Program-made: the position numbers and the translations under genes
Shown: piece by piece, positions 13,078 to 24,296 of the stretch
Position numbering within the stretch: the first letter of the stretch is position 1
Layout: each line of letters starts with the position of its first letter
The notes under the pieces: model-generated
Databases searched by the model: none
Told to the model about the DNA's origin: nothing
What the model saw: only the letters and a program-made list of their open reading frames with translations
Assembly: GCA_050084985.1 (NCBI GenBank)
Contig: JBITNC010000001.1
Span: 67,642,001 to 67,706,000, forward strand
Length of the DNA stretch: 64,000 nucleotides
Reading direction: 5' to 3'
Source of the DNA: Nageia nagi
Lineage: Eukaryota > Pinophyta

Positions 13078-14823
13078 TTAAACTTCACTCCCCCTTGAGG
13101 GCAACTTCACCAACCCAAGAGAATCCCTAAGCTTGCAGAACTGAGCTTCAGGAAGGGGCTTGGTGAACAAATCAGCGGAGTTTTCAGTAGATGGACAATA
13201 CTGCAAGTGTATGATGTCATCTAGAACCTTTTCCCTGATAAAATGGGCTTGGATTTCGACATGTTTGGTTCGCTGATGGAACACAGGATTCTTAGCCAAA
13301 GAGATAGCCGATTGATTGTCTGACAAAATAAGAGATGGGCCATTTTGCTTATACCCAATTTTGTTCAGAAGATGTCTTAGCCAAATAGCTTCTTGGGCGG
13401 CAACAGACATGGCTCGATATTCAGCTTCGGTGGTAGAAAGAGTCACAGTAGGTTGCTTCTTGGAAGCCCAAGAGATAGCACCTGAACCAATGCTAAACAC
13501 ATATGCAGAGGTTGATTTTCTATCATCTCTATCTCCCCCATAATCAGAATCTGAGAACCCTGAGAGAACAATTGAGGGCACTTTGGAATACTTAAGAGCA
13601 AGATCCTTTGTCCCTGCAACATACCTCAATATTTGCTTAACAGCATTGAGGTGTTCAACATATGGTTTTTGCATGAATTGTGCCATTAGATTCACTGCAA
13701 AGGCAATATCAGGACGGGAGATAGTCAGATACAGAAGACTACCAATCAATTGTCTATAAGCTGTAGCATCAGCCAACTGAGAATCTGAGCTCAGTGAGAC
13801 AACGATTCCAGGAGAAACAGGTATTGCAGCATATTTGCACTCTTCCATTCCAAACTTTAGCAAGATGTCTGAGATATACTTAGATTGACTAAGATAAGTA
13901 CAATCTTTGTGTTGGTATACTTGCATCCCAAGATAGTAATGCAATAGACCTAGATCAGTCATTTCAAATGTTGCCTTGAATTTGGAGATGCACTCTTGGA
14001 TGATTTCAATATTATTGCCTGTGATGAGAAGATCATCCACATAAAGGAGAATTATGACCACGTCTTTTCCTTGATTGAGTACATATAGATCTGAATCTGA
14101 GAAGCACTTGGAAAAACCAATATCTGTAAAGAATCCTGAAATTTTCTTGTACCATGCTCTAGGTGCTTGCTTAAGTCCATACAAAGACTTCTTTAGCTTA
14201 CACACAAGAGTCTCTTTTCCTTCTGGAATAAATCCTTCTGGTTGATTCATGTAGATTTCAACATCCAAGTCCCCATTGAGAAATGCACTTTTGACATCAA
14301 GTTGAAAAGCTTTCCATCCTTGAGCTGCAGAAAGAGCAAGAATTATTCTGACAGTAGGCATCTTGGCTACAGGAGCAAAGGTTTCCTCATAATCAATACC
14401 ATATTTCTGAGCGAATCCTTTGGCTACTAACCTTGCCTTGTATTTTTCAATTTTTCCATCAGAATTGTACTTGACCTTGTATATCCATTTATTGCCAATC
14501 ACATTTTTCTCATTGGGATAAGGAACCAAATCCCAAGTTTCATTTTTCATGAGAGCCTCATACTCAACTTTCATAGCTTCCATCCAACACTCTTGCTTGG
14601 AAGCTTCTTTGAAGGTTGATGGCTCATGCATATTATCAATTTTGGCAAATAAGGATTTATTCAAGGTCATACTTCTTGTAATTCTCTGTGCTGGAGAATT
14701 TTGCTCTTGTGGTGACTTCTCTACATGATCATCCAACCAGTTAGGTGCAGGCGAAGAATCATTTGTATCAGACACTTCAGCATGAGAAGGTCGTATCATC
14801 AGAAAGTTCATTGAACTTGACAT
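13078..14823 (-). CDS. Copia C2 reverse transcriptase-RNase H (C-terminal pol)
   Basis: 581 codons of the pol C-terminal part. RT would copy the element RNA into DNA in cytoplasmic virus-like particles, and RNase H would remove the RNA. A linker with ITRSMT precedes the RT. The RT starts near residue 70 (WMEAMKVEYEAL), with FQLDVKSAFLNG, LYGLKQAPRAWY and the active-site LLYVDD. RNase H follows near residue 430, with SDSDYGGD and STTEAEYRA. The end ...GSEV followed by a stop matches C1. In life it would be processed from a gag-pol polyprotein; the start given is only the first Met in this open stretch, after an upstream stop. All the catalytic motifs looked for are intact. Confidence 0.93.
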   Translation of the reverse strand: MSSSMNFLMIRPSHAEVSDTNDSSPAPNWLDDHVEKSPQEQNSPAQRITRSMTLNKSLFAKIDNMHEPSTFKEASKQECWMEAMKVEYEALMKNETWDLVPYPNEKNVIGNKWIYKVKYNSDGKIEKYKARLVAKGFAQKYGIDYEETFAPVAKMPTVRIILALSAAQGWKAFQLDVKSAFLNGDLDVEIYMNQPEGFIPEGKETLVCKLKKSLYGLKQAPRAWYKKISGFFTDIGFSKCFSDSDLYVLNQGKDVVIILLYVDDLLITGNNIEIIQECISKFKATFEMTDLGLLHYYLGMQVYQHKDCTYLSQSKYISDILLKFGMEECKYAAIPVSPGIVVSLSSDSQLADATAYRQLIGSLLYLTISRPDIAFAVNLMAQFMQKPYVEHLNAVKQILRYVAGTKDLALKYSKVPSIVLSGFSDSDYGGDRDDRKSTSAYVFSIGSGAISWASKKQPTVTLSTTEAEYRAMSVAAQEAIWLRHLLNKIGYKQNGPSLILSDNQSAISLAKNPVFHQRTKHVEIQAHFIREKVLDDIIHLQYCPSTENSADLFTKPLPEAQFCKLRDSLGLVKLPSRGSEV

Positions 14824-16994
14824 CCCTAGAACAAAGACTATTTTATGGGATGAAGATAGAGCCTGTAACCTCTATGCTGATTATCATACCCCACAAAGAT
14901 GCATTTTTCTGATCATTTATCTAGCTTCTTTCTTTTCTCTGAGGTAATGAAGGCAAATGCATCACAACCGAAGATCCTGAAGTGTGAGAGGTTAGGTTTC
15001 TTTCCTGTCCATGGTTCATATGGAGTTTTACCTTCAACTGCCTTAGTAGGACACCTATTTAGGGTGTGAATAGCAGTGTGAACAGCTTCGCCCCATAAGA
15101 AACTAGGAAGGTTACCCAACATGCATCTTGCCATTTCCATAATGTGCGATTCTTCCTTTCAACAACTCCATTTTGTGAGGGGTGTAAGGGATTGTGAATT
15201 GTGGCTTAATCCCGTGTTTAACACAAAAGTCGTTAAACTCATTGCTATTATATTCACCCCCATTGTCAGATCTCAGCATTTTGATCTTAAAATCAGTTTG
15301 ATTTTCAACAAGTGCCTTGAAGTCTTGAAACCTGTCAAAAGTTGATCCTTGTGCTCAAGTAGATAACCAAATGTCATCCTACTAAGTCATCAATGAAGGT
15401 CAGAACATAAGAAGCTCCCCCTTAGTGACTTAGTCTGAAAAGGACCCATTAAATCTGAATGCACAAGTGAAGAGGACAAGAAGCCCGAGTTGCCTTATCT
15501 TTTTCAAACTTTTGCCTATGCATCTTTCCTAGAATGCACCTTTCACAAAGACCAACTGTGGGTGAAATATTAGGTAAACCTTCCACAAGTTCTTGAGTTT
15601 TCATAGCTTGAATACTCTTGTGGTTAAGGTGTCTAATCGTTGATGCCAAAGATTACCTTTTGAACAAACATTTGTAGCAAGACAAATCTTTGAAGGTACT
15701 TGATCCACAATATAAAGGTCATTCTTTACTGATCCTTTCATCAAAGTGGCAAGTCCTTTCTTAACACACCAAGAGTGTGAGGTAAACTCAAATGAGCATC
15801 CTTTCCTTGTAATTTGAATATCGGAGATGAGATTCATCCTTAGTTTAGGCACATAAAAGACATTGTCAAGAGTCTTTCCATGAATCTTCACACTTCCTAT
15901 TCTGTGAACATCAAGGACTGTATTATCACCTATCACAACTGCATCCTTTTTGTATTTTTGAAAGTTTTCAAACTTATCTTTTCATAACACATGTGATTAG
16001 TGCATCCTGATATCAATAATCCAATCTTTTGAAATAGTTTGAGTCATTGAGTAGTAGGCAACAGAAGCAACATGCTTGTTCTTCTTTTTATTATTGAAAT
16101 TTCTCACATTTGCATTTCCCTTTCCTTTTTGAGCAAATTTTTTTTGCGACAATCATACTCTTTGTGCCCAAAGATGCCACAGAAGTTACAATTCCCATCA
16201 AACTTTTCCTGAGGTGTTGGATTGCTTGATCTTGCTTTATCATTCCTGTGCTTATAGTTGCCATGATTTTTGTTGTTGTTGCCCTTTTTGTCATACTTCC
16301 TGAAGGTAGATGAGGACTTGTTATATTTGAATTTGTAATGTTTGAACTTTTTCTTGAAAGGAGTTTTGATTGCTCCTAGAGAAATGCTATTTTTCCTTTG
16401 GAGAAAGGTTCAACATTTTCTTGTTCAAAGTTTCCTCATGCTTTAGAAGAAGTCTAGAAAGGTTATCAAGTGAGATGACATCTTCTTCATCATCGAGCTT
16501 TGTTTCCATAACTGTGATAAAGTTACTGAACTTTGTAGTAAGGCTTTGAAGAATGATGAAGACCATGAACTCATCATTGATCCAGTTGCACCCACAACCA
16601 ATCAGTTGTGTCCTGAGGTCAATGATTTTGTTTAAGTAGATGGAGGCACTTTCATCTTCACTTTGTCGATACTGCAACAACTTTTGTAGAATGGTAAACC
16701 TCCTTGAAAATTTGGACCCAAGGTAAATTTTCTTTAACCTATCCCAAGCTTCCTTTGCTAAGTTGATGAAGAAATCATGAGAAGGACATCATCGAAACTG
16801 CACGGTAAATCATGAAGTTGCTAACTCATTCTTTGAGTTGTATACTTCAAGAGCCTTCTCATCGGTAGGAGCAACCGCATCTTCACTAACTGTCTGCCAC
16901 AGCTTCCTTGCTTGTAACTCGGCTTTCATAATGGTTCCCATATTCCAAAGTTGGAACCATCGAGTATGTGCTTGGGAACGAAGGTTTCAACCAT
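14824..16994 (-). pseudogene. Copia C2 gag-protease-integrase (frameshifted)
   Basis: From an ATG at 16994 (MVETFVPKHILDG-like). A frameshift occurs soon after GIW. The CCHC zinc knuckle (C-x2-C-x4-H-x4-C) is intact near 16150-16192. The protease region near 16000-16040 needs a one-base shift to read the catalytic D-S-G. The HHCC finger and core of integrase run about 15650-15000, with gaps and stops, and TGA replaces an Arg codon just after KRKKLDK near 14910. Against about 1% LTR divergence these lesions are numerous, so the copy probably moved using proteins supplied by another element. Confidence 0.88.
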
Positions 16995-17142
16995 TGCTAC
17001 AAAAAACAAATAAATATGCAATAAGAATGTAAACTTGTATAATTTTTCCATCTATACATATAAAACATCTAATAAGCAAACATGTCCCACATGTGTAAAC
17101 TCATTAACCACGATCCATAGAAGGATAAAGTTGGGGTTGTTT

Positions 17143-17535
17143 TCTTGTATAGAATTAGGCCTTCACCTGGATGCCCGCAAGGTGGAGCCCAGGTACTACC
17201 AGTCCTCAACCAGTTCACCTTGGTCAGTGATATACTCTCACAAGGAGAAGTACCTACTATTTTCCAAGGATCTGACGTATCTTGGACCAGCCATTTTAAT
17301 TATCTTGATTAAGGGTTTCAGTTTTCCTCCTAGGTTATCAGGATAATCCCTGAATGGACGTGCGGACATGTGGTATCACTACACACATGCCTGTCCACCT
17401 AATAGAGTTATGTCCAATCCAACAGAGGTCTTAGGGGCAATTAAGACGGACTTACCACCACTTGGTTCTTCGGACTAAAAGGGCTCCAGTCTGCCCTGTC
17501 CTCACCTCATGGCTCCCCAAACAAGTCATGTTGTG
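17143..17535 (-). other. Conserved non-coding leader block of Copia C2
   Basis: Counterpart of 3745-4140 in C1, about 150 bp upstream of the gag start. Landmarks in complement are the gaaggcctaatt, ataccacatgtccgc and gacttgttt phrases. It is far better conserved than the rest of the leader. Confidence 0.6.
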
Positions 17536-17780
17536 GAAAATACGTGCGGATGTATTCTTTTTAGGGGTTACTTTCCAAATTTTTGCGTATTACAAGTATA
17601 AGCAAATGTGCAAAAAATATAAAGTAAAGTGAAAATACTCCATCCACACAAACTTGAAACCTTAAGAGGCCAAAAATTGAGTCCAATGGGTTTTGTTCTA
17701 ACCCCTAAAGGACTTTTACATTGTTCATATTTTTCTCAATTTATTCAAGCACTTAATGAATTAAACAAAGAACTAAGTCC

Positions 17781-17962
17781 TACTTAGTATTTAATTCATA
17801 ACATGCATTGTATCATGACTTAAAAATTTAAGTAAGCATGCATCATGCATTAAAAATTTAAGTCCTAAGCATACTTAGTATTTAATTCATAACATGCATT
17901 GTATCATGACTTAAAAATTTAAGTAAGCATGCATCATGCATTAAAAATTTAAGTCGTAAGCA
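17781..17962. repeat. 91-bp tandem duplication in C2 leader
   Basis: Two adjacent 91-bp copies (17781-17871 and 17872-17962) differ at one base near the end (agtcct versus agtcgt). The unit contains palindromic gcatgcatcatgcat-like sequence. Confidence 0.95.
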
Positions 17963-18959
17963 TGTTTTATTCTTCAAATAAGATACATGCATCATATGCA
18001 ACATCTAGATAAAATTTAAGTAAAAAAAATTATACCAAGGCCCCCCCCTTTTTACTTAAAGTTTTATCCCTTTTAACTATGCTTAGAGATTGCATATGCA
18101 CTTAAATTAAACATGCAATGGGGAGTAGAATATTAGAAATAGTCTAAGTACTCCTAAGGGCATTTAATGGGAGCAATTGACTTGGAAGCAAGTAAAAAAA
18201 TGCCTAAGAAGAATAAGTGTGCAAGTGGCAATAGGAGACCCATACCCTAATTTTTAATGCTGCGCCTACTTTAAGCACTAAAAAAAATATTCCTAAGTCA
18301 ATAAACAATTAAATGCTTTGTGGGTGGAAAATATGAACCCCCATGTTTCTTCCACCAAGAAAAGCATACGTTGCTTTTGGAAGAACAAAAATGCAAGGAG
18401 TCAACTAAAGTAACTAAATGCATTTAAGTGCATTAAAAAGACTAAGAAGACTTGCAAGAAGGTGGCAGCAATCAACCTTGACCGTGTGAAGGAGGAGGAC
18501 CTGCATGAAGGCATTTAGAGGATAGCCTATGGAGGTGTTGGGGAGGAAGAGGAGTGTATGGCTGAACCACGAGGAGGCTGACAACTGAGAGGAGGAGTGC
18601 AAAAGGAGAGGAAGGAGAGTGCAAGAGCATTGTGCGCATGGTGGAGGAGGCTGCGTGGAAGGCCATGCAAAGATTACAAAGTTTGGCTGTACGTGTGACA
18701 ATGCGTACAAAGCTCTCGAGCCTTTTCAGGAAAGCCATTTTATTCACATCCTACGATCATTGCATGCCATGAAACTGTATCTCTCCATGCAGGTAAACAA
18801 GGGAGAGGGAGGTGGACTACGGCCATGAGAAAGGGCGCGTTCAGTCAGACAGTCAAAAATTTGCGGGCATCTCAGCAAACAATTCCATTTGGTGCAAATC
18901 CGGTGATCAGTTCAGTTCATGAAACTCGATCTGCCTCATGCATCGGAGCCAATGAGCAG
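17963..18959 (-). other. C2 leader, no recognised gene
   Basis: AT-rich sequence with a run of nine C near 18040, passing into a purine-rich tract at 18480-18660. Short frames exist on both strands, but none has protein-like conservation or a counterpart in C1. Confidence 0.5.
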
Positions 18960-19183
18960 AGGAGGGTGACTTGGGGTCGGCACCGGATGGGAGGAGGAGT
19001 AGGCGCGCATGGTGGTGGAGGCAGGTGCGCGCTGGGAGGTGGAGGAGCGCGGTGGCACGTGCGGGGGGGAGGAGCCCCAGGGGCGCGCGAGGAGGTGGCC
19101 GCACGTTGGGAGGTGGCCGCGCGCGCGTGGGCGGAGGTGGTCGCCACCAGAGGCGCACTTGTTACTGGACCCCCCCCCCCCCC
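18960..19183. other. GC-rich, CpG-dense island in C2 leader
   Basis: A sharply bounded block rich in ggaggtgg and gcgcgc motifs, ending in a run of 14 C (19170-19183). It is surrounded by strongly AT-rich sequence, and C1 has no equivalent. Overlapping frames on both strands give Gly/Arg or Pro/Ala/His low-complexity protein and are not credible genes. It may be a captured host CpG-rich fragment or an expanded GC minisatellite. Confidence 0.75.
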
Positions 19184-19990
19184 GATTGAATAATTTTTAG
19201 ACATGTTAATTTAGTTAATTTGACCCCCCAATTTAATAAAATTTGTATTCGATTTGATAATAGTTAATGTAAGGATAATAATTTTGCTGACCCACTGCTT
19301 TAATATATGTTTGTTTGATTTATATTTTAAAACGAATTTAAAATATAAATAATACATATATGTATATATATTTTTTTTACTTATAGTTTAAACAAATAAA
19401 AACATGTATATAGCTTTTGACTATAGTTTAAACCAATGTAATATATATTATGGTGCCCTTAAAAAATTTGTCCTCCTTTCTAAAATTTTGTTTTTAAATG
19501 TTTATGCCTCTCTTAGAAATGCCATTAACATAAACAAAATGTTATTTTATGTAGGAGAACTCACCAATAATAGAGTACTATGTTTTTAAGCAAATAACAT
19601 AATATTACTAACATAAAAAATGCTAGTAAACATATTGCAATTTTGCATCATATATGGGTATTTAATCAAATAATTGAACCAACACATACTTTTAAGTTCA
19701 ACATAATATGAACAACAAATTACAATTTTTGTATACTAACCCTTTTTAAAAGAACTATAGCAATTTAAAATTGCAAGTAACATAGAGGATTAGTAAAAAA
19801 TTGCAACTTGTTAATCATAACTTAAAAAGGACTAACACATAGCAAATAATGTGTTAGTAGCATTATGTAATAATCATAATAAATGACCAAATGAGGAGAA
19901 TCTTTATACCTGCTCTTTAAAATTTACCTCACCAAAGGGGTGAAAGATGAGGAGTGACGAAGGATGAACCTCCAAGATGTAGCTTCCACA
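19184..19990 (-). other. C2 leader, AT-rich, no gene
   Basis: AT-rich sequence between the GC block and the 39-bp repeats. Several ataacatattac-like phrases recur in the C1 leader near 1900-2120. No protein-like frame was found. Confidence 0.5.
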
Positions 19991-20000
19991 CCAAAAGAAG

Positions 20001-20098
20001 AGCTTCCACAACAAGGAGAGCTTCTACACCAAGAAGGAGAGCTTCCACAACAAGGAGAGCTTCTACACCAAGAAGGAGAGCTTTCACAACAAGGCTCT
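20001..20098. repeat. 39-bp tandem repeat beside the C2 primer-binding site
   Basis: Units starting at 20001 and 20040 are near-identical (agcttccacaacaagg, then agagcttctacacc). A third partial unit at 20079 runs into the primer-binding site. The Cys/Ser-rich frame that crosses it has no ATG. Confidence 0.9.
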
Positions 20099-20105
20099 GA
20101 TACCA
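20094..20105 (-). other. Primer-binding site of Copia C2
   Basis: Complement TGGTATCAGAGC, two bases from the 5' LTR; initiator-Met tRNA type, same as C1. Confidence 0.92.
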
Positions 20106-20107
20106 AT

Positions 20108-20596
20108 TGAAGGATTTGAACTAGATCTAAACAAATCCTCTAGGACCTTAGACTAGGAAACTCATGTGTACACAAGATAACACAATCACTCAAGATAACA
20201 CATCAATATAATGTGGTTCCTCCCTCCTTGGGAGTACATCCACAACTAGTTCTCTTATTCTCAAATCTATGTCTCTCTTACAACTATTCTCTAGCTCTCT
20301 CCTACACAACCAAGTAGAGTAATCTTACTCAAAACTTAGATATGTTTACATGAGGAGAGGCCCTCTATTTATAGGTTGAGAGCACCTCCCTAACCTTCCT
20401 TTAACCCAAGGTTAAGGTTAGGGTTACATTAAATTTATCACCAAACTTCAACCTACCAACTACCCACTTTGGTAAAGTCAAAGTCTACATATTAAAGAAT
20501 TCTATTAATCACTTAAGGTATCTACATACCTTTAAGTGATTAATTGAATTTACAAGGAGTTTAGATATTCACAATATTTCATTACAAATTCTAACA
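20108..20596 (-). repeat. 5' LTR of Copia C2
   Basis: Partner of 11762-12250, same length. TATA box in complement at 20365-20373. The duplicated target gattg follows. Confidence 0.96.
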
Positions 20597-20601
20597 GATT
20601 G

Positions 20602-21282
20602 TTGTAAGATAATATTTGCTCCATAGTATTGTATTGTTGTAATGTTCATTGTAAAATAAATATAAGATCTTAATTCCATGTTATATTAGCCCACACTATT
20701 TGGACTAGGGTAAATATTTGTGTCTCCAATTTGTGTGTGCATTTATTTACCGATTTTTGTTTAAGAGTGGGAACTAGTAATATTATTACATGTTAGAGTA
20801 TGGATCTTATTGTATGGTTGTGCTAATTGTGTTTAAGTACATTTTAATAGTTAGTAGGTTGTATAATAAGGAAGAACATAGATTAAATAAGCGAAGATGC
20901 CATATAATCTTAAACCTTTCAAAGTATGGAGTTTAAAAGTAAAATTGGTTGAATTCATGTATGATAAAATAAAGCAATTTGAAAATCCATTTATGAATTC
21001 TTGATTAAGAATGGCTTTACAAAGGTTTACATATCACTATATCTTACAAATATTTATTAAATCAAGTAGTTGGTTAATATAAATGATATCTTGTACCTTT
21101 GTAATTGATAATCATCAATTTTGTGAATTGTTATGATATTTTCCTAATTGTACTTATTTTGACCAAAAGTTCCAATTTTAATGGAGGTAAAATGATTTTA
21201 TTTTTTTCTTTTTTATTTTGCAAGTTATATTTGAGAATTTTCCCTAGAAAAAAATTATTAGTACTCTTTATGTAGCCCAACA
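20602..21282 (-). repeat. G2 LTR, second part
   Basis: Continues 11208-11761 and matches about 60861-61542. It ends ...gcccaaca on the plus strand, so the LTR begins TG on the minus strand. The paralogue has a purine tract next to it (complement of tccctctc at 61543). Confidence 0.78.
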
Positions 21283-21539
21283 ACTTTCCATGATTGGGGT
21301 TTTCCATTTCAAGACCAGTTAGTAGTTCTATAGAGGGGTGACTTAGTAATTAATAACTTCTCCTTGGATGTTATGCTTAATTGGGAAATGTACAATAATA
21401 AGGATTTACTTAAAATAATTTTGTTATGATAATTCATTATTCCTAAGCTAATACCTTATTAAGATATTGACTAATATAATTAAGCTATTTATTACCTACT
21501 AATTATTATTTAACCTAGTGTGAATAAGCTAGGTATCAT

Positions 21540-23950
21540 CTTCACTACAAGGAATTTATTTTTTCAGTTGATGGTCATTTACATATCCTAGATGGATGTC
21601 CACATCCATTTTTTAGAGTTATATGATTCCTTCTCCTTTTATGCTCTCTATTATGTAGGGTCCCAACTATCTCATTCTTATTAGGTTCATATTTGTAACC
21701 ACTATCATATAGGAATAGTTGGTCACTAATTTGGAATTGCTTTTATTTGATATGATGACCTTACCAAGCCTTCTGCCACTTTTTTTTTATCTTGTATCTA
21801 ATTACACATGGCTATTCTATAATTTTTATCTAATTTATATAATTCAAAAAGCCTTTCTTAGTGATTCACAATTGTCCAAACGAGTCTATATGGTGATTCT
21901 TAGTGAAGGTACTTAGAATTCCATTGGAAGGGTAGCTTCCATACCAAATACCAACTCAAATGGGGTTTTCTTGGTTACTCTTTTGTAGGTAGTTCAGTAT
22001 CCCCATAGGAAAGTTGATATCATATCTTCCCATTCTGATCTAATTCCTTTGTTGACAATTTTAGTTAAATTCCTTTCTAGTACTTTATGTAGGGATTCAA
22101 AAGCTCCATTAGATTGAGGATTATATGGTGAACTTCTCCTTATCATGAAATTGTCAAGAGTTCAATTGTTATTAGGTTAATAAAGTGCTTACTCTAATTG
22201 TAAATAATATTTAGGGAACCCATATCTACTTGTGATGTTCTTGTATATGAATTTCAATGTTGTATATGCTAAATCATATTTTTTAGGGATTGCTTATACC
22301 CGTATTATCAAGTACTCAATCCCAATGATGATATAATGAGCCTCCATTTGTTTTCTTGTTAGTGATACCAATATAGCAAAACTAATATCCCATTTCTCAA
22401 AAGGAAGTGAAGGTAGTACTGGTTGTAAGAGTAGTTCATCTCTAGAAGAGGGTCATCTAATTCATTGGTATACATTGCAACTTATAGCAAATTATAGAGC
22501 ATACTAGTGCAAAGAAGGCCACTAGAGTTAGGATTGTAATACCTTATTACTGGTATATTTACCATTAAAGTAACTTCCAACAACTCCCTCATGTGCCTCT
22601 ATCAAAATGTCTTCTCATTCATGTGGAAGAACAACTCTTTTGATCACTTCCTCTATTCTTATTTTGTATAGTTTTCTAGAAATTATGGTGTATGGATTAT
22701 AAAATATTAGTAGTTCTTATCTTTATTTAGTTAATAGCCCTTTTAGAAATTATCCTTATGTTAAGAAAGCTATAATATCTTCTAATTCATCTGGTGCAAC
22801 TTGAATGTGGAATAGATGTGCATAGGATAAATCATATTCTATCTTAGAGGTTTCACCATTTTCAATTCTTGATAACATGTCTAGTAAATTATTTAAGTTC
22901 CTAGGTTTAATTATAATCTTGATTTAGAATTATTTAAATAATAATAACCATCAACAAATTCATCCTTGAATCATGGGTTTGTTCAATAGGTAACAGAGTG
23001 CTTCGTGATTAGTAAAAAAATACAAAAGTGGTCATTAATAGGTAGTGGCAAAATTTTTGGAGGGCATATTATACCATTGCTAGGGCTTCTTGTTCAATTA
23101 TGGGGTAGTTCTTTTAACCAATGGCCATCTTTTGGTTGGAAAAATATATCATATGGTTGATATTTTTATCACAAATTTGCGCTAAGACTATGCCTATGGC
23201 TATGATGTTGGCATCTACATGAATGTGGAATTCCTTCATCTAATTGAGGAAAATGAGGGTTGATATTTTTGGTAATTTTATCTTAAGTATCTTTAAGTTT
23301 CTTGATATTTAATGACCAATATAATCTATGGTTTTTCTTTGTTAATCCATTGATTGGGGTAGCTAAAATAGCATAATCTTTAATGAAATTATGTTACTAC
23401 ATAGTGGATCCTAGAAATCTCTTTACTTCTTTAATGGTTTGAGGTAGGGCTATGTTGAGTAGTATTATTACCTTCGTAGGGTCAACCATTAACCCTTATT
23501 TATAAATGACATATCCTAGTAATACTTCATGTGGAGTGGAGAACACATATTTTTTGAGGTTAAGGGTGATTTGTACATGATGACATCTTTCAAACATCAA
23601 ATATAATACTTGAGCATGATTTTTTAAGATCTTAAATACTATCTAATCATCTAACTAAATTTCAAGTAAGTAATGAATGAAATTTGTAAAATTATTTACC
23701 ATTATTTGAGAAAAAATAATAGGGGTATTTTTCAGTCCAAAAGGAATTATATTATACATGTATTACCCCAATTCAATTGTAAAAGTGGGTGGAATACAAA
23801 AGATTAAGTTTATATGTATTAAAATATTTTATTGTGCTTTAGTCTCCTCCAAGCATTTGAAGATCAAATATTAGTAGTTAGCTTCTTGCATAACTTTGAT
23901 GATTGGAATTATTCATGTGACTCACCTCTTTAATTTGTTTAAAATAAGGA
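21540..23950 (-). pseudogene. Ty3/Gypsy G2 pol remnant (RT, RNase H, integrase)
   Basis: Heavily decayed, but readable in pieces on the minus strand. RT near 23700-23800 has IPFGLKN followed by a degenerate L-D-D. The RT-RNase H connection near 23250-23480 has LGYVIS and a PPQTIKEVKRFLG stretch. RNase H near 22980-23040 has FFTNHEAL and LLNKP. Integrase follows, with PQSNGAFES near 22100 (catalytic E region), TPFELVFGMEATLP near 21950, and a C-terminal LGPYIIE ending VNDHQLKK near 21560. Stops and shifts are throughout. No gag was found. Confidence 0.85.
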
Positions 23951-24296
23951 ATAGATCTTCTAACATTCAAACAATAATTAATTGAATATGTTTTCTACTT
24001 ATACATTAAAATATTTTTAAGAGAGGCTTTAAACTATCATTTTAAATGCAAATTTTATCATTTTATGATCTAAAATAATAAGTTTTGACCATCCAACTAA
24101 AATGTTATTTGAAAACATCTCTAAAAACACTCTTGAATATTTTGTAAATACCTTTGAACTAGTAAATATGATAGCATAGTATACATAGAAATGATAGAAA
24201 TGTTCAAAGAAACACTTGTATTTATAATTATCCATCACAATACCATGCTAAAATATACTACACAATAAATAATTTTACTTTTGTAAATAAATACAT
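23951..24296. other. Gene-free junction
   Basis: AT-rich sequence between the truncated G2 pol and the GH127 pseudogene. I see no coding signal, repeat or element boundary. Confidence 0.4.

Larger units (their letters stand above)
11762..20596 (-). mobile_element. Copia LTR retrotransposon C2 (complete, young)
   Basis: An 8835-bp minus-strand element between two 489-bp LTRs that differ at only about 5 positions by eye (about 1%). The flanking 5-bp duplication is gattg at 11757-11761 and 20597-20601. It has an initiator-Met primer site at 20094-20105 and a purine tract at 12251-12260. The RT-RNase H frame is open for 581 codons, but gag, protease and integrase carry shifts and stops, so this copy looks non-autonomous. 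Its leader holds a GC-rich block and tandem duplications not found in C1. Confidence 0.97.
11208..23950 (-). mobile_element. Ty3/Gypsy fragment G2: 3' LTR plus pol, split by Copia C2
   Basis: Minus-strand remnant. From its 3' end it has an LTR (11208-11761 joined to 20602-21282), the integrase C-terminus near 21550, integrase, RNase H and RT up to about 23950. No gag, 5' LTR or second boundary was found, so it is 5'-truncated next to the GH127 pseudogene. A second copy of its 3' end lies at 60301-61842, which fixes the LTR limits. Copia C2 is inserted in the LTR with target duplication gattg. Confidence 0.8.

Noticed and set aside
13316-13543. Plus-strand frames inside the C2 RT region (also 14242-14430)
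   Set aside because: Shadows of the real minus-strand RT-RNase H frame.
18825-19204. Gly/Arg- or Pro/Ala-rich proteins in the GC island
   Set aside because: All frames are open on both strands because GC-rich sequence lacks stops. Low complexity, no homologue recognised.
19924-20106. Cys/Ser-rich small protein beside the C2 primer site
   Set aside because: No ATG start, and it is created by the 39-bp tandem repeat in an untranslated leader.
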